NCBI GenBank assembly: GCA_900769035.1
Contig: CAAGFD010000134.1
Span: 1 to 6,890 of the forward strand
DNA: 6,890 nucleotides
Origin: Bacteroidales bacterium
GTDB lineage: Bacteria > Bacteroidota > Bacteroidia > Bacteroidales > Paludibacteraceae
Direction of reading: 5' to 3'
Position numbers and translations under genes: made by a program. Below are positions 1 to 5,682 of the stretch, piece after piece. Under the pieces are notes generated by a model. The model was given only the letters and a program-made list of their open reading frames with translations, did not search any database and was not told the origin of the DNA. Position 1 is the stretch's first letter. Every line of letters begins with the position of its first letter.

Positions 1-792
1 GATGGATAATGCGGCACCACCGCGGGTATCTCCATCGAGTTTGGTAAGTACAACGCCGGTAAAGTCGAGTCTATCATTGAATTCTTTTGCTGTATTTACT
101 GCGTCTTGACCCGTCATTGAGTCTACAACAAATAAGATTTCTTTTGGGTTGATAGCTTCTTTAATTGCGGCAATCTCTTGCATCATCTGTTCGTCTACCG
201 CCAAACGTCCTGCTGTATCTATTATGATAACATCTTTGCCGTTTGCTTTTGCAAAAGATATGGCATTTTTTGCAATGTCTACCGCATTTTTATTATCCGG
301 TTCAGAGTAAACTGGAACTCCTATTTGCTCGCCAAGTACTTTTAATTGCTCTATGGCGGCAGGACGGTACACGTCGCATGCTACCAAGAGTACGTTTCTG
401 CCTTGCTCTTTTTTCAATTTATTGGCAAGTTTGCTGGAGAATGTGGTTTTACCGGATCCTTGCAGACCGCTCATAAGTATGACGGCAGGGTCGGAAACGG
501 TGCCTTTTGAGTTTAATTCTACATTTGTGCCACCCATCAATTGTGCTAATTCATCGTGCACAATTTTTACCATCATCTCTTGTGGCTTCACGGCGAGGAG
601 GACGTTTTGCCCTAAAGCTTTATTCTTTACATCATCGGTAAAAGTTTTGGCTACTTTGTAGTTTACGTCGGCGTCAAGGAGTGCTTTTCTTACGTCTTTT
701 AAAGTTTCTGCTACGTTGATTTCGGTAATTTTTCCTTGACCTTTGAGTATCTTAAACGATTTTTCTAATCTTTCACTTAATGATTCAAACAT
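1..792 (-). CDS. ffh: Signal recognition particle GTPase Ffh, N-terminal 264 residues (3' end outside window)
   Basis: Ffh is the protein subunit of the signal recognition particle. It binds 4.5S/SRP RNA and signal sequences of nascent membrane proteins and docks with FtsY in a GTP-dependent cycle. The ATG is at 790-792 and the frame stays open to base 1. The N domain (about residues 1-95) starts [13 protein letters not shown]. The G domain follows, with P-loop GLQGSGKT (109-116), DVYRP (140-144), the DTAGR box (192-196) and TKLDG (250-254) followed by DTRGGAAL. All the expected GTPase motifs in this part are intact. The usual length is about 440-450 residues, so the remaining G domain and the whole Met-rich M domain lie beyond the left edge. 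A Bacteroidota promoter lies just upstream, so it appears to be transcribed separately from the secreted-protein gene before it. The identification is secure; completeness cannot be judged. Confidence 0.97.
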   Translation of the reverse strand, partial: MFESLSERLEKSFKILKGQGKITEINVAETLKDVRKALLDADVNYKVAKTFTDDVKNKALGQNVLLAVKPQEMMVKIVHDELAQLMGGTNVELNSKGTVSDPAVILMSGLQGSGKTTFSSKLANKLKKEQGRNVLLVACDVYRPAAIEQLKVLGEQIGVPVYSEPDNKNAVDIAKNAISFAKANGKDVIIIDTAGRLAVDEQMMQEIAAIKEAINPKEILFVVDSMTGQDAVNTAKEFNDRLDFTGVVLTKLDGDTRGGAALSI

Positions 793-831
793 GTTTATTT
801 AATTTTGTTGTTGTTCATTTTTTTCAGCCCG

Positions 832-862
832 CAAAGTTACGATTTTTTATTTGGTTGTACAA
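832..862 (-). promoter_or_regulatory. Promoter of ffh, Bacteroidota type
   Basis: On the minus strand the -7 element TAACTTTG (832-839) matches TAnnTTTG exactly. A TTG box (860-862) lies 20 bp further upstream. The predicted transcript starts about 30-35 nt before the ffh ATG. The flanking string TCGTAACTTTGC also occurs in the rplM promoter. Confidence 0.75.
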
Positions 863-878
863 TAGTTTGTTTGCGGTT

Positions 879-1601
879 CTATTTCTGTTTCTTTTTCTTG
901 TAAATGGATATGTCATCAATTCCGAAGTCGTTTCCCGGAGAACGGATTCCGGTATTGAAAAATATTACTCTTATAGATGTGATGTCGGCAGTGTTGAAGT
1001 CGAAAGTCACCTCTTGCCATTTGGCAGAGCAGGAGTAGTCGTCTATTCGATAAAGTGTTTCGTCGGATTTTAAAGGTCCTACACAATGGCGGGCTATCTC
1101 TTTGCCCCTGTCGTCGAGAATGATGATATCGAATGTTGGGTCTTGAACTTTCCAAAAGTGCTCTTCAAACCATTTCTTTTGGTATGTGGTATAGCAGTTG
1201 ACCACCCATAATGATAGTGTTAGTGTGGAATTAGACGGGATATCGTTAACGTTGAACATGTAAAATATATCTTTTACCAATCCGCCATCTATCTGTAAAA
1301 AATATCCTTTTGTATAATCTTTATCGAATGTGTGGTCACTTTGTGCGTACCATTGAGAGCGAGTGTTGTGGTTACCGTTGAAGAAAGCTATTTTGCGAAG
1401 TGAATAGCTGCCCGAATGAGATTCGTTTTCGGTTATGTGTTCGTAAAAACAGCCAATTAAAGGTTCTTGGCAAACTTCGTCATCTTCAATATCATTGCCT
1501 TTGAAATCTTCAAAATATATTATTTCCTTTTTGTTTTGCGCCGTAAGCAGTGTAGAGTACGTTGCAATAAGGATTATAAATGAAAACAATCGTTTTGCCA
1601 T
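879..1601 (-). CDS. Secreted protein of unknown function, predicted jelly-roll (carbohydrate-binding/MAM-like) domain
   Basis: I do not recognise a named family for this 240-residue protein. Residues 1-21 form a signal peptide: a KR pair, a hydrophobic core FIILIATYSTLL, then a cleavage site after LTA with Q22 next, as is common in Bacteroidota. The mature part looks beta-rich. It opens with YFEDFKGN (29-36), carries SHSGSYSLR (61-69) and ends with GNDFGIDDISIY (223-234). This pattern of an opening 'FEDF', a middle 'HSGxYSL' and a closing 'DFxIDDISI' strand is typical of galactose-binding-like/MAM-like modules on Bacteroidota surface proteins; the fold is inferred from it. The mature region has five cysteines, including C44 and C51. 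There is no lipobox and no recognisable type IX sorting domain; the end is a short KKKKQK tail. It lies behind the tRNA-Cys terminator with no obvious promoter of its own, and 86 bp separate it from ffh. Confidence 0.8.
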   Translation of the reverse strand: MAKRLFSFIILIATYSTLLTAQNKKEIIYFEDFKGNDIEDDEVCQEPLIGCFYEHITENESHSGSYSLRKIAFFNGNHNTRSQWYAQSDHTFDKDYTKGYFLQIDGGLVKDIFYMFNVNDIPSNSTLTLSLWVVNCYTTYQKKWFEEHFWKVQDPTFDIIILDDRGKEIARHCVGPLKSDETLYRIDDYSCSAKWQEVTFDFNTADITSIRVIFFNTGIRSPGNDFGIDDISIYKKKKQK

Positions 1602-1644
1602 AAGATATGATTAATGTGTGTTCGGGCGTTGGGCTTGTTTTATA

Positions 1645-1679
1645 CGAAAAAAGGAGTAAGCTATTTACTTACTCCTTCT
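1645..1679 (-). terminator. Intrinsic terminator after tRNA-Cys
   Basis: Read on the minus strand, AAGGAGTAAG (1668-1677) pairs perfectly over 10 bp with CTTACTCCTT (1651-1660) around a 7-nt loop (1661-1667). A run of six T follows, ending at 1647. It starts only about 8 nt after the tRNA 3' end, so it should terminate the tRNA transcript. The downstream secreted-protein gene begins 43 bp later. Confidence 0.88.
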
Positions 1680-1684
1680 CGTTG

Positions 1685-1755
1685 AGGTACCTAGCAGAAT
1701 CGAACTGCTGTATACGGTTTTGCAGACCGGTGCCTAACCACTCGGCCAAGGTACC
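1685..1755 (-). tRNA. tRNA-Cys (anticodon GCA)
   Basis: A complete cloverleaf of 71 nt. The acceptor stem is GGTACCT/AGGTACC (7 bp). The anticodon loop is CTGCAAA (1719-1725) with anticodon GCA at 1721-1723. The T arm is AGCAG, TTCGAAT, CTGCT. The discriminator base is U73, a known cysteinyl-tRNA synthetase identity element. CCA is not encoded, because T73 is followed by CAA. The top pair of the anticodon stem is C27/U43, a mismatch; the other four pairs are good. A canonical promoter lies upstream and a strong hairpin terminator immediately downstream, so the gene is probably a single transcription unit. Confidence 0.97.
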
Positions 1756-1774
1756 TTGTTTCTCTTTGCGACTG

Positions 1775-1805
1775 CAAAGGTAATACATTTTATTGAATGT
1801 ACAAA
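1775..1805 (-). promoter_or_regulatory. Promoter of tRNA-Cys, Bacteroidota type
   Basis: The minus-strand -7 element TACCTTTG (1775-1782) and the -33 box TTTG (1802-1805) are separated by exactly 19 bp, a textbook match. The mature tRNA starts about 20 bp downstream of the -7 box, leaving a short 5' trailer for RNase P to remove. The promoter begins just after the stop codon of the Spy-like gene. Confidence 0.85.
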
Positions 1806-1820
1806 ATATTTTTATAAAAA

Positions 1821-2294
1821 TTATTTCTGTACTTTTGGAGCAGGTTGTACTTCTTTCATCATCAGCATTTTAAATTCTCTTTCTGCATCACAGTACTTGA
1901 AAACTTTCTCTGTAGACATTATTTTTTTCAAGCTGTTAATGAATTCAGCTTCTCTTTCTCCTTGGTATTTTTTCTCGGTTGTGATGATATTTATGAAATT
2001 GTTGTACGAATCTTCCGTTTGGTTAGCTTCGCACTCTTTAAAGGCTTTGAATATTTTTCTGTGAGAGGCTCGTATTTCCTCCTCATATTTATTGAAAAGA
2101 GTTGTAAAAGCGGCACTTTCAGTTTCCGTTAAATTCATCTTTTCCACAAAATAAAGGCGTTTCTTTTCGGTCATTTGCTGATGCCATTGTTGTTTTGAAA
2201 CTTTGATTTGAGTACTTTTAGGAGCGTTTTGTTGAGCAAATAACGTAGTTGCTACCAAAGAAAGAATGATGATATTGATAAATTTTTTGTACAT
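1821..2294 (-). CDS. Secreted Spy/CpxP-like periplasmic protein (stress chaperone/sensor family)
   Basis: A 157-residue protein with a clear signal peptide: MYKK, a hydrophobic core INIIILSLVATTL, and a likely cut after LFA at residue 20 leaving an N-terminal QQ. The mature protein is almost entirely charged amphipathic helix (about 34-147). It has LTETES (55-60) and a second helix region, STEKVFKYCDAEREFK (127-142), which resemble the paired LTxxQ-type motifs of Spy/CpxP/heavy-metal-sensor proteins in degenerate form. Family members are small periplasmic all-helical chaperones that bind misfolded proteins or modulate envelope stress sensors. The start lies 12 bp after the stop of the putative anti-sigma gene, so the two are very probably cotranscribed with the ECF sigma factor. 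A role in that envelope-stress circuit is inferred. Assignment to the broad family is likely but rests on signal peptide, helicity, size and context rather than a strong motif. Confidence 0.7.
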   Translation of the reverse strand: MYKKFINIIILSLVATTLFAQQNAPKSTQIKVSKQQWHQQMTEKKRLYFVEKMNLTETESAAFTTLFNKYEEEIRASHRKIFKAFKECEANQTEDSYNNFINIITTEKKYQGEREAEFINSLKKIMSTEKVFKYCDAEREFKMLMMKEVQPAPKVQK

Positions 2295-2306
2295 AGTTCG
2301 TTTTAT

Positions 2307-2708
2307 TTATTCTAAGGTTGGAAATTCTGATAGAGCAAGATACTCTTCAATTTGAATAGCATCGTAATAGTCTACAATTTCGTTGTAGTAAGTGTCGGAA
2401 TTAATTGTAGTGTTAGCTTGTATATGGTCGTTATTAATAGTACTATCGGTATTGTTGTGGTTGAATACAAAAATTCCGCAAAGTAAACCTATTGCAGCAG
2501 CTGCAACGGAAGTTGAAATCCAAGTAATTGGTATTATTTTTTTCTTCTTTTCTGAGAATAATGGGGTGCTTTCAACGACTTCTTCGCTCTCTATTTCTGC
2601 AATTTTTGCTGATAAACGAGCCTCGAAATCATCGAAATAGTTGTCCGGTATTGAAAAATTCTCTTCAATATCAAATCTTTGATCAATATCTTTTTCGTTG
2701 TCTATCAT
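2307..2708 (-). CDS. Putative single-pass membrane anti-sigma factor
   Basis: A 133-residue protein. The N-terminal 53 residues are acidic and presumably cytoplasmic, and include FSIPDNYFDDFEARLSAKI (18-36), a motif of the form F-x-(V/I)-P-x-x-YF often seen in small Bacteroidota membrane proteins encoded beside ECF sigma factors. A KKKK stop (54-57) precedes one transmembrane helix at about 61-82 (ITWISTSVAAAAIGLLCGIF). The remaining 50 residues (Asn/Thr/Tyr-rich) would be periplasmic. The lysines on the N-terminal side agree with N-in topology. It starts 49 bp after the ECF sigma stop and ends 12 bp before the Spy-like gene. From position and topology I infer that it sequesters the sigma factor at the inner membrane. 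It has no recognisable zinc-binding (HxxxCxxC) anti-sigma motif and is shorter than FecR-type regulators. Confidence 0.72.
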   Translation of the reverse strand: MIDNEKDIDQRFDIEENFSIPDNYFDDFEARLSAKIAEIESEEVVESTPLFSEKKKKIIPITWISTSVAAAAIGLLCGIFVFNHNNTDSTINNDHIQANTTINSDTYYNEIVDYYDAIQIEEYLALSEFPTLE

Positions 2709-2757
2709 AATCGTATTAATTTTCTTGTTATATTGACTATGAGTACCCTAAAAAGGT

Positions 2758-3309
2758 TTAATCCTCTTCTTTAATAAATTGTTCAATTTTTTTTACTGCA
2801 ATATGATAAGAAGCTTTTAGAGCCCCTTCCGAGGTGCCGGTTATCTTAGAAATCTCTTCGTATTTCAAGTCTTCGTAATATTTCATATTGAATACCAGTC
2901 TTTGCTTTTCTGGAAGAGAAAGTATAGCTCTTTCAAATTTTTTTGCCATTTCATCACCATCGTAATAAGCATCAGCTTCCATTCTCGAAATCATTAAATC
3001 TTCGTATTCGATAGAAGTGGCAACGTTTTTAATACGCTGTTGGGCCAAAAAAGTAAGGGTCTCGTTGGTGGCTATTCTAAAAAGCCAAGTGTAGAGAGAA
3101 CTGTCCCCTCTAAAATTCTCGATAGATTTCCACACCTTTACATATGTATTTTGAAGAACGTCATCTGCATCTTCATGTACGAGAACCATCTTTCTTATAT
3201 GCCAATAAAGACGCTGTTTTGTGAGCTTAACTAATGTGTTAAAGGCAGTATTTCTCTTGTTTTTGTCTTTAAGTAAAGGAATTAATTCCTCCAAACGGTC
3301 GTTTTGCAT
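2758..3309 (-). CDS. ECF-type RNA polymerase sigma-70 factor
   Basis: A complete 183-residue extracytoplasmic-function sigma factor with only the sigma2 and sigma4 domains. Sigma2 spans about 24-92 and holds the region 2.2 core-binding motif DADDVLQNTYVKVW (47-60), then FRGDSSLYTWLFRIATNE (66-83), the -10 recognition and melting region. A linker leads to sigma4 (about 124-178) with LPEKQRLVFNMKYYEDL and the -35-binding helix-turn-helix KYEEISKITGTSEGALKASYH (149-169). It directs RNA polymerase to a small stress regulon. It heads a three-gene cluster with a probable anti-sigma factor and a Spy/CpxP-like protein, suggesting an envelope-stress response. The ATG at 3307-3309 lies about 47 bp from a TAnnTTTG box. 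Its target promoters cannot be named from the window; this box matches the housekeeping consensus. Confidence 0.95.
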   Translation of the reverse strand: MQNDRLEELIPLLKDKNKRNTAFNTLVKLTKQRLYWHIRKMVLVHEDADDVLQNTYVKVWKSIENFRGDSSLYTWLFRIATNETLTFLAQQRIKNVATSIEYEDLMISRMEADAYYDGDEMAKKFERAILSLPEKQRLVFNMKYYEDLKYEEISKITGTSEGALKASYHIAVKKIEQFIKEED

Positions 3310-3355
3310 ATATAATTAATGTGTTGAAGCGGATAAATTCATATACCCGACGATG

Positions 3356-3363
3356 CAAAGGTA
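3356..3363 (-). promoter_or_regulatory. Probable promoter -7 element of the ECF sigma operon
   Basis: The minus strand reads TACCTTTG, an exact TAnnTTTG, 46 bp before the sigma-factor ATG. At the expected 19-21 bp upstream there is no TTTG (the sequence there is close to GTAG), so only half of the promoter is convincing. That may mean weak or activator-dependent expression. Confidence 0.6.
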
Positions 3364-3386
3364 CATAAAATTTTTTTATAATCTAC

Positions 3387-3422
3387 TTTTTTCGAATATT
3401 ATTTATTACAATATCGAAAAAA
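3387..3422. repeat. AT-rich inverted repeat upstream of the ECF sigma promoter
   Basis: TTTTTTCG (3387-3394) pairs with CGAAAAAA (3415-3422), and ATATT (3396-3400) with AATAT (3410-3414). The result is 13 bp with one bulged A (3395) and a 9-nt loop. It is centred about 42-45 bp upstream of the -7 box, where an activator or repressor could bind. It could equally be a weak bidirectional terminator; it is nearly all A/T apart from two C:G pairs. Confidence 0.4.
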
Positions 3423-3651
3423 TATAATTGTATATTTACCAACATAGTATGTAACGATTATCTTTCTCCTTTATTTACGATTTTGTGCTAATCATAATTG
3501 AACGTTTTGATTAAGCCAAATGAGCAGAACAAAGCTTGCTTTTGTTATGCCATGGCGAAGAAACGTCTATTGAAAATGAAGTTAACACTGGCAAACTATT
3601 GAACACCTGAATTTTGTCGTATCCGGAACTAATAAATTAAAGTAGACATAT
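3423..3651. other. Gene-free intergenic stretch between tsf terminator and the ECF sigma operon
   Basis: No credible coding gene was found on either strand. The plus strand has only peptides of 16-17 codons (starts at 3520 and 3552). The minus strand has a 20-codon frame from 3445 and an open stretch of about 39 codons across roughly 3514-3633 without a good start. The part from about 3500 to 3627 is visibly less AT-rich than the DNA next to the sigma promoter. It carries the imperfect palindrome at 3515-3556 and the terminator-complementary arm at 3614-3624. No TAnnTTTG promoter was seen within it on either strand. Confidence 0.6.
3515..3556. repeat. Long imperfect palindrome (possible REP-like element or RNA hairpin)
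   Basis: Reading the plus strand, GCCA (3515-3518), GCA (3524-3526) and AACAAAGC (3528-3535) are mirrored by GCTTTTGTT (3538-3546), TGC (3548-3550) and TGGC (3553-3556), with small bulges and a 2-nt centre. At its end, GCCATGGC (3549-3556) is itself a perfect 8-bp palindrome. It is not followed by a T-run on either strand, so it is not a standard terminator. Its function is unknown. Confidence 0.45.
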
Positions 3652-3686
3652 AAAAAAAGAGGATACGACAAGAAATCGTATCCTCT
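3652..3686 (-). terminator. Intrinsic terminator of the rplM-rpsI-rpsB-tsf operon
   Basis: The minus strand gives AGAGGATACGA (3676-3686) paired perfectly over 11 bp with TCGTATCCTCT (3658-3668) around a 7-nt loop (3669-3675). A run of seven T follows, ending at 3652. It lies 22 bp after the tsf stop codon. It is the strongest terminator in the window. Confidence 0.95.
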
Positions 3687-3708
3687 AAAACAATTATTAT
3701 GAAACAAA

Positions 3709-4704
3709 TTATTCTTGGTTAAGAGTTACGCGACGGAAGCCGATAACGGTAGTATTATTGTTTTTAAGGTAAGTTTGCACATCCATTTTTTGTTCTGTCT
3801 CACCACCAACGAATTGTTGTTCAACGAGAGTAGACTCTTGGAAGAATTTGTTCAAACGGCCTTTAGCAATATTTTGAATCATTTGTTCAGGGAGGTTAGC
3901 GGCTTTTTCTGCTGCAACTTTCTCTTTGATTTCGCGAATTTCTTGAGCTTGAGCTTCAGTAATCATGCCTTTCATGATACCCTCATTGAGGTGCTCTTCG
4001 CTTTCGCAAATATAGAGGTTGAAACCGGCTTTTTTAAGAGCAGCTTCAACAGCTTTTTGTACTTGCTCGGCTTTTGTTTTATCGATAGCAACTTGCATTT
4101 CAGTATCGATAACTTTTTGGTCAACAGAGTTACGATCGAGAGCGACAGGGTTCATAGCGGCAACTTGCATAGCAATACCTTTCATTACTTTAAGGTCGGC
4201 ATTTTCTTCAGCAAAAGCAGCAACTGTAGCGAGCATATTACCCGGGTGAACATAAGCAACTGTAGATTTACCGGTAACAGTTTCGTAATAACCGAGTTCC
4301 ATTTTCTCGCCTGTAACGCCTGAGCGATCGGTAACGAGGTCGGCAACAGAGCGACCATCTATCATCATTTTATTAAGGTCATCGAGAGTAGCAGGGCGAT
4401 TTTTGATTGCCTCATCCAAGATTTGTTTAGTAAGAGCAACGAAATCAGCATTTTTAGCAACGAAGTCAGTTTCGCATTTTAAAGCAACTATAACGGCAAA
4501 ATCGCCTTCAGCTTTAGCTAATACACAGCCTTGAGCAGCATCTCTATCACTACGTTTAGCAGCGATAGCTTGACCGCGTTTACGGATAAGTTCAATAGCT
4601 TTTTCCATATCGTTATTAGCTTCGATAAGGGCTTTTTTGCAGTCCATCATACCTGCACCAGTCATATTGCGGAGTTTAGAAATTTCCGCCATTGTTACAG
4701 CCAT
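3709..4704 (-). CDS. tsf: Translation elongation factor Ts
   Basis: EF-Ts is the cytoplasmic nucleotide-exchange factor that releases GDP from EF-Tu. The 331-residue length is typical of Bacteroidota EF-Ts, which is longer than the E. coli protein. The N-terminal UBA-like domain (about 6-42) contains ISKLRNMTGAGMMDCKKAL. The signature TDFVAKN (79-85), which inserts beside the EF-Tu nucleotide site, is intact within LKCETDFVAKNADF. The core dimerisation subdomains follow, and the C-terminal part includes LNKFFQESTLVEQQFV and ends RRVTLNQE. The start MAVTMAEISK fits the family. A second ATG four codons in is possible but less likely. It follows rpsB by 159 bp, in which a long hairpin could set the tsf:rpsB ratio. 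It is the last gene of the operon, ahead of the strong terminator. Confidence 0.98.
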   Translation of the reverse strand: MAVTMAEISKLRNMTGAGMMDCKKALIEANNDMEKAIELIRKRGQAIAAKRSDRDAAQGCVLAKAEGDFAVIVALKCETDFVAKNADFVALTKQILDEAIKNRPATLDDLNKMMIDGRSVADLVTDRSGVTGEKMELGYYETVTGKSTVAYVHPGNMLATVAAFAEENADLKVMKGIAMQVAAMNPVALDRNSVDQKVIDTEMQVAIDKTKAEQVQKAVEAALKKAGFNLYICESEEHLNEGIMKGMITEAQAQEIREIKEKVAAEKAANLPEQMIQNIAKGRLNKFFQESTLVEQQFVGGETEQKMDVQTYLKNNNTTVIGFRRVTLNQE

Positions 4705-4758
4705 AATAATAATTATATTATAAGGTTAAAAAATCGTGTTAATTAAAAATATTAAAAG

Positions 4759-4804
4759 AAAGCGTTAAAGAATCGCAGCTTTTGCATTGAATCTATAACG
4801 CTTT
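4759..4804 (-). promoter_or_regulatory. Long hairpin in the rpsB-tsf spacer (possible attenuator or processing site)
   Basis: In the transcript, AAAGCGUUA (4796-4804) pairs perfectly with UAACGCUUU (4759-4767). The helix continues inwards through a U/U mismatch, AGA/UCU, another U/U mismatch, UC/GA, an AA bulge, and UGCA/UGCG closed by an AAAGC loop. That makes about 18 bp in all. The following stretch, CUUUUAAUAUUUUUAAUU, is U-rich, so a partial terminator is plausible. An RNase III-type processing site is the alternative. No promoter matching TAnnTTTG was seen between it and tsf. Confidence 0.65.
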
Positions 4805-4863
4805 TTATAGGTTATAATATTATATCTTACAACAAGGTATAGACCTGATAAAGCAAGTTAACA

Positions 4864-5682
4864 TTATTCGTTTTCAGAAGCTTTTTCGGCTTTTTCGGCT
4901 TTTTCGGCTTTAGGAGCTTCTTTACGAGTGCCTTTACGAGTGCGAGTACGTGGTTGTTTAACTTCCACTTGTTCGCTTTCTTCTTCAGCGCGTTCGAGTT
5001 TACGTTCGTTAGCACCCTCTTTAAGAGCGTTAACCATTTCAGCAACGATTAATTCGATAGATTTAGTAGCGTCGTCATTAGCCGGGATTACATAATCTAC
5101 GCCGTTAGGGTTAGAGTTTGTATCAACAATACCGAAAACAGTAATACCGAGGCGGTTTGCTTCAGCAACAGCGATATGCTCTTTCATAACGTCGACAACG
5201 AAGATAGCAGCCGGGAGGCGACTAAGGTCGGCGATAGAGCCTAAGTTTTTCTCTAATTTTTCACGTTGACGTTTGATTTGTAATTTCTCGCGTTTAGAGA
5301 GTGCATCAAAAGTACCATCTTTTTCCATTTTGTCGATAGTACCCATTTTTTTGATAGCCTTACGGATTGTAGGGAAGTTAGTGAGCATACCACCTGCCCA
5401 ACGCTCTGTAACATAAGGCATACCGGCTTCTTTAGCGAGGTCGGCAACTACTTGTTTAGCCTGTTTTTTAGTAGCAACGAAAAGTACGCGTTTTCCTTGC
5501 TTTGCAATTTGTTTCATTTGTTCAGCAGCTATATCAATTTTAGCTACTGTTTTATGAAGGTCGATAATATGAATATCGTTGCGCTCCATAAAAATATAAG
5601 GAGCCATTGCAGGATTCCATTTGCGTTTTAGGTGACCGAAATGTGCGCCTGCGTCTAATAAATCTTGAAATTGAACTGGCAT
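4864..5682 (-). CDS. rpsB: Small ribosomal subunit protein uS2
   Basis: uS2 joins the 30S subunit late, at the back of the head-body junction, and binds bS1 where that is present. The 272-residue product shows the family features: GAHFGH (12-17), WNPAMAPYIFMERNDIHIIDL (22-42), VLFVATKKQA (66-75), WAGGMLTNF (95-103), LPAAIFVVD (156-164) and the VDTNSNP region (186-192) ahead of the final helix KSIELIVAEMVNAL. The conserved fold ends at about residue 223. The remaining 49 residues are an extra charged tail, first Glu-rich, then Arg/Thr-rich (PRTRTRKGTRK), ending in KAEKAEKAEKA-SENE. Such tails are common in Bacteroidota uS2 and vary between species. It lies between rpsI and tsf with unusually long spacers on both sides for a ribosomal-protein operon. 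Confidence 0.98.
   Translation of the reverse strand: MPVQFQDLLDAGAHFGHLKRKWNPAMAPYIFMERNDIHIIDLHKTVAKIDIAAEQMKQIAKQGKRVLFVATKKQAKQVVADLAKEAGMPYVTERWAGGMLTNFPTIRKAIKKMGTIDKMEKDGTFDALSKREKLQIKRQREKLEKNLGSIADLSRLPAAIFVVDVMKEHIAVAEANRLGITVFGIVDTNSNPNGVDYVIPANDDATKSIELIVAEMVNALKEGANERKLERAEEESEQVEVKQPRTRTRKGTRKEAPKAEKAEKAEKASENE
4881..4907. repeat. Three tandem copies of a 9-bp unit inside rpsB
   Basis: The plus strand reads CTTTTTCGG three times in a row (4881-4889, 4890-4898, 4899-4907), followed by a partial copy. On the coding strand this gives an exact Ala-Glu-Lys tripeptide repeat in the uS2 tail. Because the unit is a multiple of three, a gain or loss by slippage would change tail length without a frameshift. 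Confidence 0.9.

Noticed and set aside
1685..1755. tRNA-Cys as an integration hotspot with an inserted element
   Set aside because: No repeat of the tRNA 3' end, integrase or foreign genes flank it within the window; neighbours look native.
1808..1821. 14-bp A/T palindrome ATTTTTATAAAAAT after the Spy-like gene as a terminator
   Set aside because: Pure A/T with no G:C base, overlapping the stop codon; such palindromes arise by chance in AT-rich spacers and it would be unstable as RNA.
3383..3445. 20-codon minus-strand frame MLVNIQLYFFDIV... upstream of the sigma gene
   Set aside because: It runs through AT-rich non-coding sequence and the inverted repeat, and a purine-rich stretch is too far from its ATG to be a ribosome-binding site. 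Chance is the best explanation.
3515..3556. Palindrome as an integron attC or phage attachment site
   Set aside because: The end sequences do not match the GTTRRRY/RYYYAAC core sites, and there is no integrase or cassette gene nearby.
3520..3602. Tiny plus-strand peptides starting at 3520 (17 codons) and 3552 (16 codons)
   Set aside because: They overlap in different frames, lack a promoter or ribosome-binding context and lie across the palindrome; too short to support as genes.
4827..5045. Lysine-rich minus-strand frame overlapping the 3' end of rpsB
   Set aside because: It is a frame-shifted reading of the repeat-rich rpsB tail; composition follows from the 9-bp repeats and no start signal is present.
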